From the NCBI GenBank assembly GCA_026770585.1, contig MU646509.1:577392-589016 (forward strand): DNA of 11,625 nt. Direction: 5' to 3'. A program made the position numbers and the translations under genes. Positions 1 to 6,103 of the stretch are shown here, piece after piece. The notes below the pieces were generated by a model. It saw only the letters and a program-made list of their open reading frames with translations, searched no databases and was not told the origin of the DNA. This DNA is from Baffinella frigidus (lineage: Eukaryota; Cryptophyceae; Cryptomonadales; Baffinellaceae). The stretch's first letter is position 1. Each line of letters begins with the position of its first letter.

Positions 1-80
1 GGGGTTAGGGTTGAGGGGTTGGGGGTTGGGGTGAGGGGTTAGGGTTGAGGGGGTTGGGGGTTGGGGGTTGAGGTGAGGGG
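1..80 (+). repeat. G-rich degenerate telomere-like repeat
   Basis: The strand reads as a mixture of GGGTTAGG, GGGTTGAGG and GGGGTTGGG units with no strict period. It resembles a decayed TTTAGGG-type telomere repeat. A true chromosome end at the left of a + strand should be C-rich; this is G-rich, so it is an interstitial tract or an inverted end rather than a terminal telomere. Confidence 0.8.
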
Positions 81-219
81 CTAAGCCGCGACCCGCACAG
101 CCTCTATCTGCAACTGGGAACAACAGACAGGGCAAGCGGGGGAGTCAGAACACCCTCAACTCCAGGCAGCACCATCAATCCACACCACGGTACAGTGCAC
201 CACTTCAGACGTGACGTTG
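81..219. other. Unique-looking spacer
   Basis: I see no open frame of useful length, inverted repeat or match to the other repeat families of the window in this stretch. Confidence 0.5.
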
Positions 220-317
220 GGCAATCAAAAGTTGCCGTAAGGGCAGGTTCCAGGAAATTCCTGGAAGTTGGAAAAAGTTGACTCGAGGCCCGATGTGAGT
301 TGACTTTTGCGATTGCC
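220..317. repeat. Imperfect inverted repeat with inner palindrome
   Basis: The left end GGCAATC followed by AAAAGTT (220-233) is mirrored at the right end by AACTTTTGC-like sequence and GATTGCC (300-317), with a 2-base indel. Near the left side lies a perfect 9-bp inverted repeat with a one-base centre, TTCCAGGAA at 248-256 and TTCCTGGAA at 258-266. This looks like a decayed fold-back element; boundaries are approximate. Confidence 0.45.
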
Positions 318-378
318 TCTCCTCAGGTGTAGCGTAGAACCAAGGTTGTCCATGCAGCCCGGTGTGGGCCTCGCATGC

Positions 379-599
379 GTTGCATCACCAACCCGTAGCA
401 GCTTATCCCGGACCCTTGCTAGGATGCGGGTATTTTTATTATAAAAACATCTTTCCTATGCCCCTACGGTAGGAAACCCTTGGGACCTCGAATTGCTGAC
501 GGGAGATACCGACGAGATCTCATCAATTTAGCTGAATATTACTACAGTACCCGACCCGGTTATAAGCTGCAACGGGTTGCTGGTGGTTGCATCACCAAC
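379..599. repeat. Inverted-repeat element flanked by a 14-bp direct repeat
   Basis: Arms of about 29 bp at 383-411 and 556-585 pair with four to five mismatches and share CAACCCGT and GCAGCTTAT. The same 14-mer GTTGCATCACCAAC occurs at 379-392 and 586-599 in direct orientation. Inside are two small hairpins: TTTTTAT/ATAAAAA at 433-447 with a one-base centre, and TTTCCTA/TAGGAAA at 452-476. The left direct repeat overlaps the left arm, so whether it is a target duplication or part of the element is not clear. Confidence 0.5.
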
Positions 600-985
600 A
601 CCTCACGCATCGCCTCCTCTGAATAGCCTGCTGATGCATACAAAAACAAAACATCACCACTTAGCAGCGACCAAAGATATTTTCCCCCGGATTCTCGGGG
701 AAAATGCGGTTGGAATGCAATGCAAATGGATAAGATTATAGTACGAATCGTTTAGATGGACTGCATCCGTGAAGACCTCGATGGGTGCTAACTGGATGGG
801 GCCTCATCAAATCCACCAGGCCATTTTTCTGGTCGAAAGATGTTTTCAACATGTGTTTTCGCGGTCTACGCCCCTATTTCCCGCCCATTCTATCGCCTGT
901 ACTTCGGGAGTGAACACCAACAAACTCCCAACACTCCTCGCTCATGGTGCAACTCATCGCATCGATCTCATCCTGTCAGGCATTT
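600..985. other. Gene-free stretch with one hairpin
   Basis: No recognisable gene. The only open frame (769-987) needs a GTG start, is 72 codons long and has no recognisable motif. The one structure is a hairpin at 679-705: ATTTTCCCC pairs with GGGGAAAAT around a 9-base loop. Confidence 0.5.
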
Positions 986-1109
986 GATCTAAATGCTCCG
1001 GAGTTGCCCGAATCAACGTAATTTACTACACGTTTGGTCACATCCAGGCCTGGACGTGACTGATTTGGTCAATTGTGTAGTAAATTTCGTTGATTGGCGG
1101 GATTAGATC
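986..1109. mobile_element. Fold-back (MITE-like) element
   Basis: The ends are GATCTAA (986-992) and TTAGATC (1103-1109). The inner arms 1011-1031 and 1075-1095 pair at 20 of 21 positions. The centre, 1037-1060, is itself a 24-base palindrome around CCAGGCCTGG with one mismatched pair. The arm motif GTGTAGTAAATTT resembles GTGTAGTAATTTT inside the TTATCC elements at 4119-4259 and 10943-11082, so it may be a diverged relative lacking their ends. No target duplication is visible. Confidence 0.7.
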
Positions 1110-1167
1110 GATGACCCCCACGGCGACGGTTGACTTCTGCAGGCTGGGTTTCTACGAAAGCGATAAC

Positions 1168-1305
1168 CCACACGGTGGGCTTCGAGGGTTTCGGAACCCC
1201 TAGATTCAGCGGTAACGTGACCAAATTTGCATGAGAAAATCTTTGAAGTCAACTGCCCATAGGGTAAGTTGACTTTCGATGAAAGTTCCGTAGTCCGCTG
1301 TGTGG
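1168..1305 (+). mobile_element. 138-bp CCACAC-ended repeat, copy A
   Basis: The segment starts CCACACGGTGGGCTTCG and ends with GTGTGG. The two ends match as an imperfect terminal inverted repeat of about 17 bp with four mismatches. A full-length, equally long copy lies inverted at 2457-2594, and a truncated end at 3467-3502. Shared internal landmarks are GCGGTAACGTGACCAAATTT and GTAAGTTGACTTT. There is no open frame across it, so it is a non-autonomous element. Confidence 0.8.
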
Positions 1306-1800
1306 TTAACGCGGCGCTGGACGCAGGAAATGGGCATGTGGTGTTCCAAGAAAAGATGCGCCTAGTCAACAGTCGTGGGGGGCGTATCAGACGAAGAACC
1401 TGGGCAACGCGCGTTGCGTAGGCCGAGACTTTTTGGTCCTAGGATCCCTCGGCCTACGGTAGAAGGTCCTAGGCAATGCCGTATGCCTAACTGCCCCATT
1501 TTCAGGCCGTTAGCCTATGAAGGTACCTGGGCAACTCGCGTGAGCAGCAGCGCTTGAGAGCAGGTGCCTGCGAGCCACGGACGTTTCAGTACCCACGCTC
1601 GACCCTAGGATACGGCATTTCAGGACACCACATTATGGCAGGGGATTTAATATGGATTCTGAGTTAAATCTAAACCTGGTTTTACGCTATCTTAAGGATG
1701 GTATTGGTCACGTATTGGTAATCGTATCCTTCTCGTAACTTTAAAATAGCACATAATCACCCCCAAGATGGCATCATTCTGGTAATTAAACCATAATTCC
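1306..1800. other. Gene-free stretch with palindromes
   Basis: No gene recognised. At 1404-1417 is a perfect 14-base palindrome GCAACGCGCGTTGC. Next to it 1418-1427 (GTAGGCCGAG) pairs with 1448-1457 (CTCGGCCTAC) around a CCTAGG-centred loop. ACCTGGGCAAC occurs at 1398-1408 and again at 1525-1535. A weak inverted repeat joins GCTATCTTAA (1686-1695) to TTAAAATAGC (1741-1750), possibly a decayed fold-back element. Confidence 0.5.
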
Positions 1801-1882
1801 TATGAAATTGGGCCCGGTCCTTCAGGTTCCGCCCCAGGGACCCTGTGTGGAAAATTCTGGCCCGGAACGATACTGTGGTAAG

Positions 1883-2063
1883 CCACACGAGGCTATCCAT
1901 GTGAACAGAATAAAAGGACATTTTAAAATTTGTGGGGAAATGATCACGTTTCCGTACGAAAATCCGTACGGAAACGTGATCATATGCTGACTCTTGGCGT
2001 GTTTCCTGGGCAATAATCCAATAATTAACTTATGAATCTGTTCGCATGGATAGCCTCGTGTGG
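1883..2063. mobile_element. 181-bp fold-back element with 27-bp terminal inverted repeats
   Basis: The termini 1883-1909 and 2037-2063 pair at 26 of 27 positions and begin CCACACGAGGCTATCCATG. AG lies directly outside both ends, a possible 2-bp target duplication that could be chance. The element carries an independent perfect hairpin at 1940-1983. It shares only the CCACAC tip with the 138-bp family. No transposase is encoded, so it would have to be moved in trans. Confidence 0.8.
1940..1983. repeat. Perfect 19-bp hairpin
   Basis: Positions 1940-1958 and 1965-1983 are exact reverse complements around a 6-base loop. The arm begins ATGATCACGTTTCCGTACG. It lies inside the 181-bp element. Confidence 0.9.
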
Positions 2064-2320
2064 AGGGAGATTCAGTAGAAAGCGCCGACCCGGAGCAAGG
2101 TCGCCACGCCGCTACCGAGCGGGGAGGGAATATCTCGGCGGTTCGACAGATTTTCACCTGAAGCCGAGGCCAGATGCTGGCCTTGAATTTTTAACATGTG
2201 CCGAGTTCGCTCGGGAGCGGTCCCTCTCACTGAGTCTACGTACAAGAGAAAGACGCAACTGGGTCTACAAAACAACGCCTCGAGAGGGGCCTCCCACGAT
2301 TGCGAGCAACGTCCAAACCT
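2064..2320. other. Spacer without recognised gene
   Basis: Open frames exist on both strands but overlap one another and show no family motif. A small stem, AGGCCA/TGGCCT at 2167-2183, is the only structure noted. Confidence 0.4.
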
Positions 2321-2412
2321 GAGACCCTACCCGCTGCATCCGAAGCACAAAACCCGAAACCCGAGACCCGAACCCCAGACCCCGAAACACCAAACACCAA
2401 ACCCGAAACCCG
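2321..2412 (-). repeat. C-rich degenerate telomere-like tract
   Basis: The tract is built of CCCGAAAC, CCCGAGAC, CCCCAGAC and CACCAAA units. On the + strand it is C-rich, opposite in sense to the tracts at 1-80 and 3196-3288. It is more degenerate than the array at 8939-9350 and may instead be an independent CCCGAAA minisatellite. Confidence 0.6.
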
Positions 2413-2456
2413 CCTGGAGAGACGGCGAAGCTTCATCTTCACTTCAGGTATCGTAT

Positions 2457-2594
2457 CCACACAGTGGACTACGGACCTTTCATCAAAAGTCAACTTACCC
2501 TGTGGGCAGTGAACTTGAAGGATTTTCTAGTGCAAATTTGGTCACGTTACCGCTAAATCTAGGGGTCCCAAAACCCTCGAAGCCCACCGTGTGG
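2457..2594 (-). mobile_element. 138-bp CCACAC-ended repeat, copy B
   Basis: Read on the minus strand, this is the same sequence as 1168-1305 over its whole length, with about a dozen scattered differences. It starts with CCACAC at 2457 and ends with GTGTGG at 2594. Identical lengths and coincident ends argue for two insertions of one element rather than a random local duplication. Flanks (AT and TG) show no target duplication. Confidence 0.8.
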
Positions 2595-2792
2595 TGTGCA
2601 GAGACGTTGGCCGCAGAAACGAAGAAAAATCTCAAAGCCATCTATAGTGAACTAGTGCGCCAGAGTCGCGTCCAAATACATCCTTGGTCAACGAATGCGT
2701 TCGGCATTACTACCTAGCTGCGGCCGTACTTGAGGGTGCAGGGAGACCTTTGTCGACAGCGAAGCCGCACTCCCAGCGCACGAAGCTCTCCC

Positions 2793-2853
2793 GCACTCCG
2801 CTGCTTGTGTTCTGTTTCACCACGCCGTCGCCGTGCCATTCGCCCTGCGAAAA
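2793..2853 (+). repeat. 61-bp direct repeat, left copy
   Basis: The left copy of a local duplication whose partner is at 2940-2999. Shared blocks include TGTGTTCTGTTT, ACCACGCCGTC and CCGTGCCATTC, with one single-base gap and several substitutions. The spacing is 147 bp. Open frames across both copies differ, so it does not look like a repeated protein domain. Confidence 0.75.
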
Positions 2854-2912
2854 CAATGTCGCGTCCTACTTGAGTACTGGCGTGTCCAAGTTTAGTACGG
2901 GCCACGTCCAAT

Positions 2913-2930
2913 AAACACCCCCCGGTGTTT
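2913..2930. repeat. Short perfect hairpin
   Basis: AAACACC (2913-2919) pairs with GGTGTTT (2924-2930) around a CCCC loop. It lies between the two copies of the 61-bp repeat. No function can be assigned. Confidence 0.6.
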
Positions 2931-2939
2931 CATCAGCCT

Positions 2940-2999
2940 GCACCCCGCTGCCTGTGTTCTGTTTGACCACGCCGTCCCGTGCCATTCTGTCTGCGGAAC
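2940..2999 (+). repeat. 61-bp direct repeat, right copy
   Basis: Partner of 2793-2853. The segment that follows (3000-3195) holds no recognised gene; a 10-base palindrome CCGGATCCGG lies at 3059-3068. Confidence 0.75.
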
Positions 3000-3195
3000 G
3001 TCCAACGCCAGGGCATACCTCGGAATTGCAGGATACAAGTCTTTTAAAAAAACTGTACCCGGATCCGGAAATTTTGCATTCGGATTGGACGTGGAAAGGA
3101 CGAGGAGTTGCGTGTCGCCGGGTGGCCAAATACCATTTAGTACCACGAAACGAACCGTTGCGTCCTGAAATTCCCAGTTATGACCTGCCGTGGCA

Positions 3196-3288
3196 GGGTT
3201 TAGGGTTCAGGGTTCAGGGTTCAGGGTTCAGGGTTCAAGGTCTAGGGTCTAGGGTCTAGGGTTGAGGGTTGAGGGTTAGGGGTTAGGG
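3196..3288 (+). repeat. Interstitial telomere-like tract
   Basis: The tract begins GGGTTTAGGGTTCAGGG and changes stepwise from GGGTTCA units to GGGTCTA, then GGGTTGA and GGGTTAG. It is immediately preceded by a small palindrome CCTGCCGTGGCAGG at 3184-3197. The stepwise variant blocks suggest local slippage expansion of a captured telomeric seed. Confidence 0.85.
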
Positions 3289-3400
3289 AAAGAGAGGCGT
3301 GGTTTCGCGCGCGCGAATCGACGTTCACCTGTCGAGAGAAGCCACGCAGCGGGCTACGAAGGGATTTTCGGCTCAAATCGGGCCGACTTTCCGTTACCTT

Positions 3401-3432
3401 ACCCGTAGGAACCCCCCTATGTCCCTACGGGT
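3401..3432. repeat. Hairpin with CCTACGGGT arms
   Basis: ACCCGTAGG (3401-3409) pairs with CCTACGGGT (3424-3432) around a 14-base loop. Similar CCTACGG / GTAGGGTC motifs occur at 461-475, 1451-1460 and 9855-9866, the last inside the fold-back element at 9776-9910, so this may be a remnant of that family. Confidence 0.5.
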
Positions 3433-3466
3433 TGCCTACTGTAGGGTCGTAGGTCTTATCGCTTGA

Positions 3467-3502
3467 GGGTTATTCGAAACCCCTTCGAAGTCCGCTGTGT
3501 GG
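3467..3502 (-). mobile_element. Truncated end of the CCACAC repeat
   Basis: AGTCCGCTGTGTGG at 3489-3502 is identical to the right end of the copy at 1168-1305. Read on the minus strand, the stretch also follows the left end of that family with small gaps. Homology stops inward of about 3467. It looks like a solo terminal fragment. Confidence 0.5.
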
Positions 3503-3577
3503 ACTCTCACCCTCTCTGCGTTTGAAACGCAAGGAAGAGGGGGGGTTGCGTGTGGGGGGTTTGAGAGGACTCTCTTT

Positions 3578-3614
3578 CTAGCTCTGCCTCACTCAAGCTG
3601 GGCCCCTCATCAAA
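3578..3614 (+). mobile_element. Solo end of the CTAGCTCTG element family
   Basis: CTAGCTCTGCCTCA followed by a CTGGGC block matches the terminal inverted repeat of the elements at 3969-4107 and 4366-4518. No opposing right end is visible nearby, so it is a terminal remnant or an end whose partner has diverged. Confidence 0.6.
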
Positions 3615-3711
3615 TAAATCCCAAACGCTCCAGTACAAAGAGCAGCGGGTGTGTTTCAAGACCAAAGAAAGACTCTCTCTGCATCGTTTCATCCGGGCTT
3701 CTCATTCAATG

Positions 3712-3739
3712 CATTTCGATCAGGACTCCGATCGAAATG
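3712..3739. repeat. Perfect 10-bp hairpin
   Basis: CATTTCGATC (3712-3721) pairs exactly with GATCGAAATG (3730-3739) around an 8-base loop. The inner part recalls the TTTTGATCG block in the CTAGCTCTG family, so it may belong to a decayed copy that began at 3578. Confidence 0.6.
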
Positions 3740-3809
3740 GTCTCTGGGAAGAGGAAGGGTTCCCATGTCACATGATGTATTTGTTGAGGGCGTATAAGCC
3801 TACCGACCT

Positions 3810-3846
3810 TAAGTTAACAATTCTTAGGTAAGTTAACATTTCTTAA
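3810..3846 (+). repeat. Two-unit 19-bp tandem repeat
   Basis: TAAGTTAACAATTCTTAG (3810-3827) is followed by TAAGTTAACATTTCTTAA (3829-3846). CTTAAGTTAACAG recurs at 4628-4640, inside a near-palindrome at 4622-4640. The meaning is unknown. Confidence 0.65.
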
Positions 3847-3907
3847 GTGGCGTGTCAGGAAACCGTCCACGACGCTGGCCTGGCAAAACAGAATTGAGAG
3901 GGCTTCA

Positions 3908-3921
3908 GGGGGGGGGGGGGG
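3908..3921 (+). repeat. G14 homopolymer
   Basis: Fourteen consecutive G. The length should be treated as uncertain because homopolymers are prone to sequencing and replication error; the open frame from 3852 that spans it is therefore unreliable. Confidence 0.9.
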
Positions 3922-3968
3922 TCGCAGGGAACAGGCAAGGCCGAGGCTTTGATTCACAGAGGGGTGGT

Positions 3969-4107
3969 CTAGCTCTGTCTCAGTTAAATTGGGCTCTTCG
4001 TTTGAGCAGACCGGAAGTTGAATTCCCTGTTTTGAGGTACAGCCCCGTCAACTTTTGGCGTGAAAACGATCAAAATGAAGAGCCCAGATTAACTAAGGCA
4101 GAGCTAG
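3969..4107. mobile_element. CTAGCTCTG fold-back element with 5-bp target duplication
   Basis: The arms 3969-4005 and 4070-4107 pair imperfectly over about 37 bp, from CTAGCTCTG at the left to CAGAGCTAG at the right. GTGGT flanks it on both sides (3964-3968 and 4108-4112), which fits a 5-bp target-site duplication. The interior carries GTCAACTTTTGGCGTGAAAA, found inverted at about 9684-9703. It is non-coding: the frame running through it is a translation of repeat. It ends only 11 bases before the next element. Confidence 0.85.
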
Positions 4108-4118
4108 GTGGTGCATAC

Positions 4119-4259
4119 TTATCCGGGGAAACCTATTTTTCCTTTCATTTGAAGGCAACGAAAATTGCTGCACAATTTGTTCTTATTAGTAATATTACAG
4201 AATTTGTGTAGTAATTTTGATTGCCATCAACTGAAAGAAAAACAGGTTTCCCCGGATAA
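4119..4259. mobile_element. TTATCCGGGG fold-back element, copy 1
   Basis: The termini TTATCCGGGGAAACCT (from 4119) and its inverse (to 4259) extend into arms of about 55 bp that pair with scattered mismatches, around an AT-rich loop with TTATTAGTAATATTA. ATAC flanks both ends (4115-4118 and 4260-4263), a probable 4-bp target duplication. A second copy lies at 10943-11082. It encodes no protein. Confidence 0.85.
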
Positions 4260-4340
4260 ATACCTTCTGCCATTCGCCCGTGTAAACCGCGCCATTGTTC
4301 TTGGTGAAGACCCCAAAGCCCTCTCGCATGTCCTCCTTAG

Positions 4341-4358
4341 GGAGGCGAGAAGTTTTGC
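4341..4358 (+). repeat. 18-bp direct repeat flanking the next element
   Basis: GGAGGCGAGAAGTTTTGC here and at 4571-4588 (one difference) bracket the CTAG element at 4366-4518 at a spacing of 230 bp. The repeats lie outside the element's own target duplication. Confidence 0.7.
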
Positions 4359-4365
4359 ATGAATC

Positions 4366-4518
4366 CTAGCTCTGCCCCTCTTGGATTTGGGCGCGCCATT
4401 ATTTTGCCCCCCCCGAAATTTCACAGGTGAATTTCAACCCCTCCCCATGAAATTTACCTACAAAATTTCGGGGGGGGCGAAATAATGGCGAGCCCAAATT
4501 GAACTGGGACAGAGCTAG
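4366..4518. mobile_element. CTAGCTCTG fold-back element with GAATC target duplication
   Basis: Left end CTAGCTCTGCCCC and right end ACAGAGCTAG are mirrored, with arms of about 60 bp that include GCGCCATTATTTTGCCCC / GGCGAAATAATGGCG and an eight-C/eight-G pair. GAATC flanks both sides (4361-4365, 4519-4523), a second independent 5-bp duplication for this family. It is longer (153 bp) and more palindromic than the copy at 3969-4107; only the terminal region and the GGGCTC block are shared closely. Confidence 0.85.
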
Positions 4519-4570
4519 GAATCGTGGGCGTTGAACGCTCGCAAACTGCCGCTCGGTCGGGGGGGTTGCA

Positions 4571-4588
4571 GGAGGCGAGAAGTTTCGC
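4571..4588 (+). repeat. 18-bp direct repeat, right copy
   Basis: GGAGGCGAGAAGTTTCGC; partner of 4341-4358. A near-palindrome, CTGTTACTTAAGTTAACAG, follows at 4622-4640. Confidence 0.7.
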
Positions 4589-4746
4589 TTGGAAAAATCG
4601 GCGCTGGACGCACGCAAGCCACTGTTACTTAAGTTAACAGAGGTTCCACTTTTGCTTTGAGACGTTCCACTCTCGACTTTTGTCTCGGTGGGCCGCGCTC
4701 TTCCAGGGCGCGCAAGAGGTCGACAGCAACCAAGATGGCGACGCTG

Positions 4747-4781
4747 TTATGGCGAGCCCACTTTTCCTCGGGCAAAGCTAG
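4747..4781 (-). mobile_element. Diverged CTAG-family end
   Basis: Read on the minus strand from 4781, CTAGCTTTGCCCGAGG is followed by GTGGGCTCGCCATAA, the same order of blocks as the right arm of 4366-4518. No mirrored partner is obvious. Overlapping open frames of 64 (minus) and 139 (plus) codons cross it; neither has a recognisable domain. Confidence 0.5.
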
Positions 4782-4885
4782 CCGGCGTTGCATCGTCACC
4801 GCCGCCCTCTCGCGGGTTTTCAAGCAAAACTCAACCGGGCAGACTTCGTGCCAGGAAAAGCCTCGTTTAGTTAACAGTCATGGGA

Positions 4886-5024
4886 CCACCAACCCTCACA
4901 ACTTGGGCAAATCGAAAAAGTCCAAAACACCAAAAATCCCCTTGGAGGCCGTCGGAATCCGACGGCCTTCAAGGGGATTTTTGGAGCCATTTTCCCGATT
5001 TGCCCAGACTGTGAGGGTTGGTGG
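4886..5024. mobile_element. 139-bp nearly loopless palindromic element
   Basis: The outer arms CCACCAACCCTCACA (4886-4900) and its exact inverse (5010-5024) enclose GGGCAAATCG/CGATTTGCCC. The core, 4930-4984, forms a stem of 27 bp with one G-T mismatch around a single central base at 4957. Both flanks read GA, a possible 2-bp duplication. It lies within the intron that would follow the minus-strand MORN exon at 5058-5114. Long frames through it on both strands are translations of the palindrome. Confidence 0.85.
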
Positions 5025-5057
5025 GAGTCTCGGTCGTGAAACAGACAGGACACGTAC

Positions 5058-5114
5058 CTTGAATTGGCCTTCGTAGGTTCCGTCGGAGCTTTGTTCGACT
5101 CCCAGCCCGGTCCG
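5058..5114 (-). CDS. MORN-repeat protein, exon C (partial gene)
   Basis: The exon has 57 bp, 19 codons. Translation shows G3, G5 and DGTYEGQF at residues 11-18, the second half of a MORN repeat. It follows in phase 0 from the exon at 5314-5469: counting on from YEGHW there, the two glycines fall at the consensus +11 and +13 positions and the DG glycine at +20. The acceptor is CCCCAG before CGG and the donor is AAG then GTACGT, close to the eukaryotic consensus. MORN repeats are membrane-occupation and recognition motifs that bind phospholipids or act as scaffolds. Downstream exons are not found; the palindrome at 4886-5024 lies in the next intron. Confidence 0.7.
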
Positions 5115-5133
5115 CTGGGGCGCCAACACCCAT

Positions 5134-5165
5134 TTTAGGCTTGAGGGTTCAGGGTTGAGGTTCAG
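5134..5165 (+). repeat. Short telomere-like tract inside an intron
   Basis: TTTAGGCTTGAGGG followed by TTCAGGGTTGAGG. It falls in the 199-bp intron (5115-5313) between the two MORN exons. Confidence 0.7.
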
Positions 5166-5313
5166 CGTTGCAGTCTGCTTGGAGCCGTGACGCCAATCCA
5201 CTAGCGAACGGTCGGGGAAAGGTCAGGGGTGGAACGGAACTCGTTGTGGGACTGGGGGAGTTGTAGCTGGAGGACGGGCACCCGGCACTGTGCTGGTGGT
5301 GGCTCTGGGGGAC

Positions 5314-5469
5314 CTGGTTGTTCAACCAATGGCCCTCATATAGCGCTCCTCCCTTCCCCTCCATGCAGCCCAGTCCAGCCCTTGAACGCTGGCGCCATTG
5401 TCCCTGATACTGCACGCGACCCAGGATGTCGTCCTCTTCGTATTCGACCCACCCCAGTTCCAGCTCGTC
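5314..5469 (-). CDS. MORN-repeat protein, exon B
   Basis: The exon has 156 bp, 52 codons, phase 0 at both ends. Residues 21-25 read YQGQW and 44-48 YEGHW, exactly 23 residues apart, the MORN period. Glycines at 32, 34 and 41 sit at the consensus positions +11, +13 and +20. The N-terminal part is acidic (EYEEDD). The acceptor is CTACGCAG before GAC; the donor is CAG then GTCCCC. The upstream frame closes at 5491-5493, which supports starting at a splice acceptor rather than at the ATG at 5484. The gene would be transcribed leftward, and the exon joins without frame change to 5058-5114. The overlapping plus-strand frames lack any motif. MORN assignment is by motif reading only. Confidence 0.75.
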
Positions 5470-5614
5470 CTGCGTAGCGCGCATACTTTGTCAAGGCCCA
5501 CGCCGGCTGTCAGGCTCTGGCGCAGCAGAAACGGGTCTCGTTGCTGCCATGTTAGCCAGGTCTCAACACAAGCAGAGTTGCGTGTCGAGAGCACCAAACC
5601 AGCTTTTGTCAGAC

Positions 5615-5720
5615 CTGCGGGATTTCCAGCTGTGGTGCCAGCTCTGCCAGCAGCCTGTCCACCCCCGCGAGCTTCCCCACAGCAGTCACTCGGTTGCTGA
5701 CTTGGTGAGCCGCTTGCCAT
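5615..5720 (-). CDS. Possible exon A of the MORN gene
   Basis: The minus-strand frame is open from about 5870 to 5615 and ends CCGCAG then GTCTGA, a donor in phase 0 that would join the exon at 5314-5469 through a 145-bp intron (5470-5614). The C-terminal 30 residues contain LAGVDRLLAELAPQLEIPQ, an amphipathic-helix-like segment. The exon start is uncertain: acceptors could be GTGAGCAG at 5721 or AAGTCAG at 5697, and I give the first. Opposite-strand frames also read like protein here, so confidence is low. Confidence 0.35.
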
Positions 5721-5893
5721 CTGCTCACCGTTACTTCAGGTACGCGAGCTGTTTGAAAAACTCGTGACATCACCGCCAGCCAACCCTCTGCCCTGCCCTC
5801 CTGCTGCCCTTGGCGTGCAAAGGCCCCTCGCTCAGAAGAGCAGGCCCTTCGCCGCCGCACAAACTTCGTACGGAAGCCGCCAGCCCTGGATGA

Positions 5894-5920
5894 CTTCCCT
5901 GGACCTGAAGCGGACCAAAT
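5894..5920 (+). repeat. 27-bp perfect direct repeat, copy 1
   Basis: The 27 bases start CTTCCCTGGACCTGAAGC and end GGACCAAAT, and recur exactly at 6077-6103, 183 bp away. On the minus strand the repeat contains CGCTTCAG before GTCCAGGG, which could serve as a splice acceptor. Confidence 0.9.
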
Positions 5921-5937
5921 CCCCTAATAAGTGTCTA

Positions 5938-6072
5938 AGTTGTGCTATGTTGGGCTCAAGGACCTAAGGACCTTGAGAAAGGACACCCAAACACCAAACA
6001 CTCTCACCATACGACATCTTGTTTCGTATGACATCTGAGGTATCCGTGGTTGGAGCTCATGTGAGCTCCACC
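5938..6072 (+). repeat. Segmental duplication, copy 1 (empty site)
   Basis: This begins AAGTTGTGCTATGTTGGG and runs through GAGAAAGGACACCC, CATCTTGTTTCGT, GACATCTGAGG and GTGGTTGGAGCTCATGTGAG. The same order of blocks occurs at 6973-7294, where the GACATC/TCTG junction is split by the 171-bp element 7085-7255. The present copy is therefore the uninterrupted version. No intact open frame is conserved between the copies. Confidence 0.85.
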
Positions 6073-6076
6073 ATGG

Positions 6077-6103
6077 CTTCCCTGGACCTGAAGCGGACCA
6101 AAT
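6077..6103 (+). repeat. 27-bp perfect direct repeat, copy 2
   Basis: Identical to 5894-5920. It starts directly after CCATGG (6071-6076) and so forms the left edge of a segment, 6077-6432, that is absent from the paralogous copy near 7294. Confidence 0.9.

Noticed and set aside
1-80. True chromosome-terminal telomere at the left edge
   Set aside because: G-rich on the + strand at a left end is the wrong orientation, and the units are too degenerate.
2913-2930. Transcription terminator or histone-type stem-loop
   Set aside because: No gene upstream and no conserved flanking signal; a 7-bp stem with CCCC loop alone is not enough.
3363-3378. GATTTTCGGCTCAAAT resembling the dinoflagellate spliced-leader end (CATTTTGGCTCAAG)
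   Set aside because: Only a short imperfect match, without the rest of the leader or an adjacent donor; likely chance.
3852-4211. 119-codon plus-strand open frame
   Set aside because: It crosses a G14 run and two fold-back elements with target duplications; the encoded sequence matches the translation of another repeat copy at 9653-9780, not a protein family.
4657-5076. 139-codon plus-strand open frame
   Set aside because: About a third is the translated palindrome at 4886-5024 and part is a diverged CTAG-family end; it also overlaps the better-supported minus-strand MORN exon.
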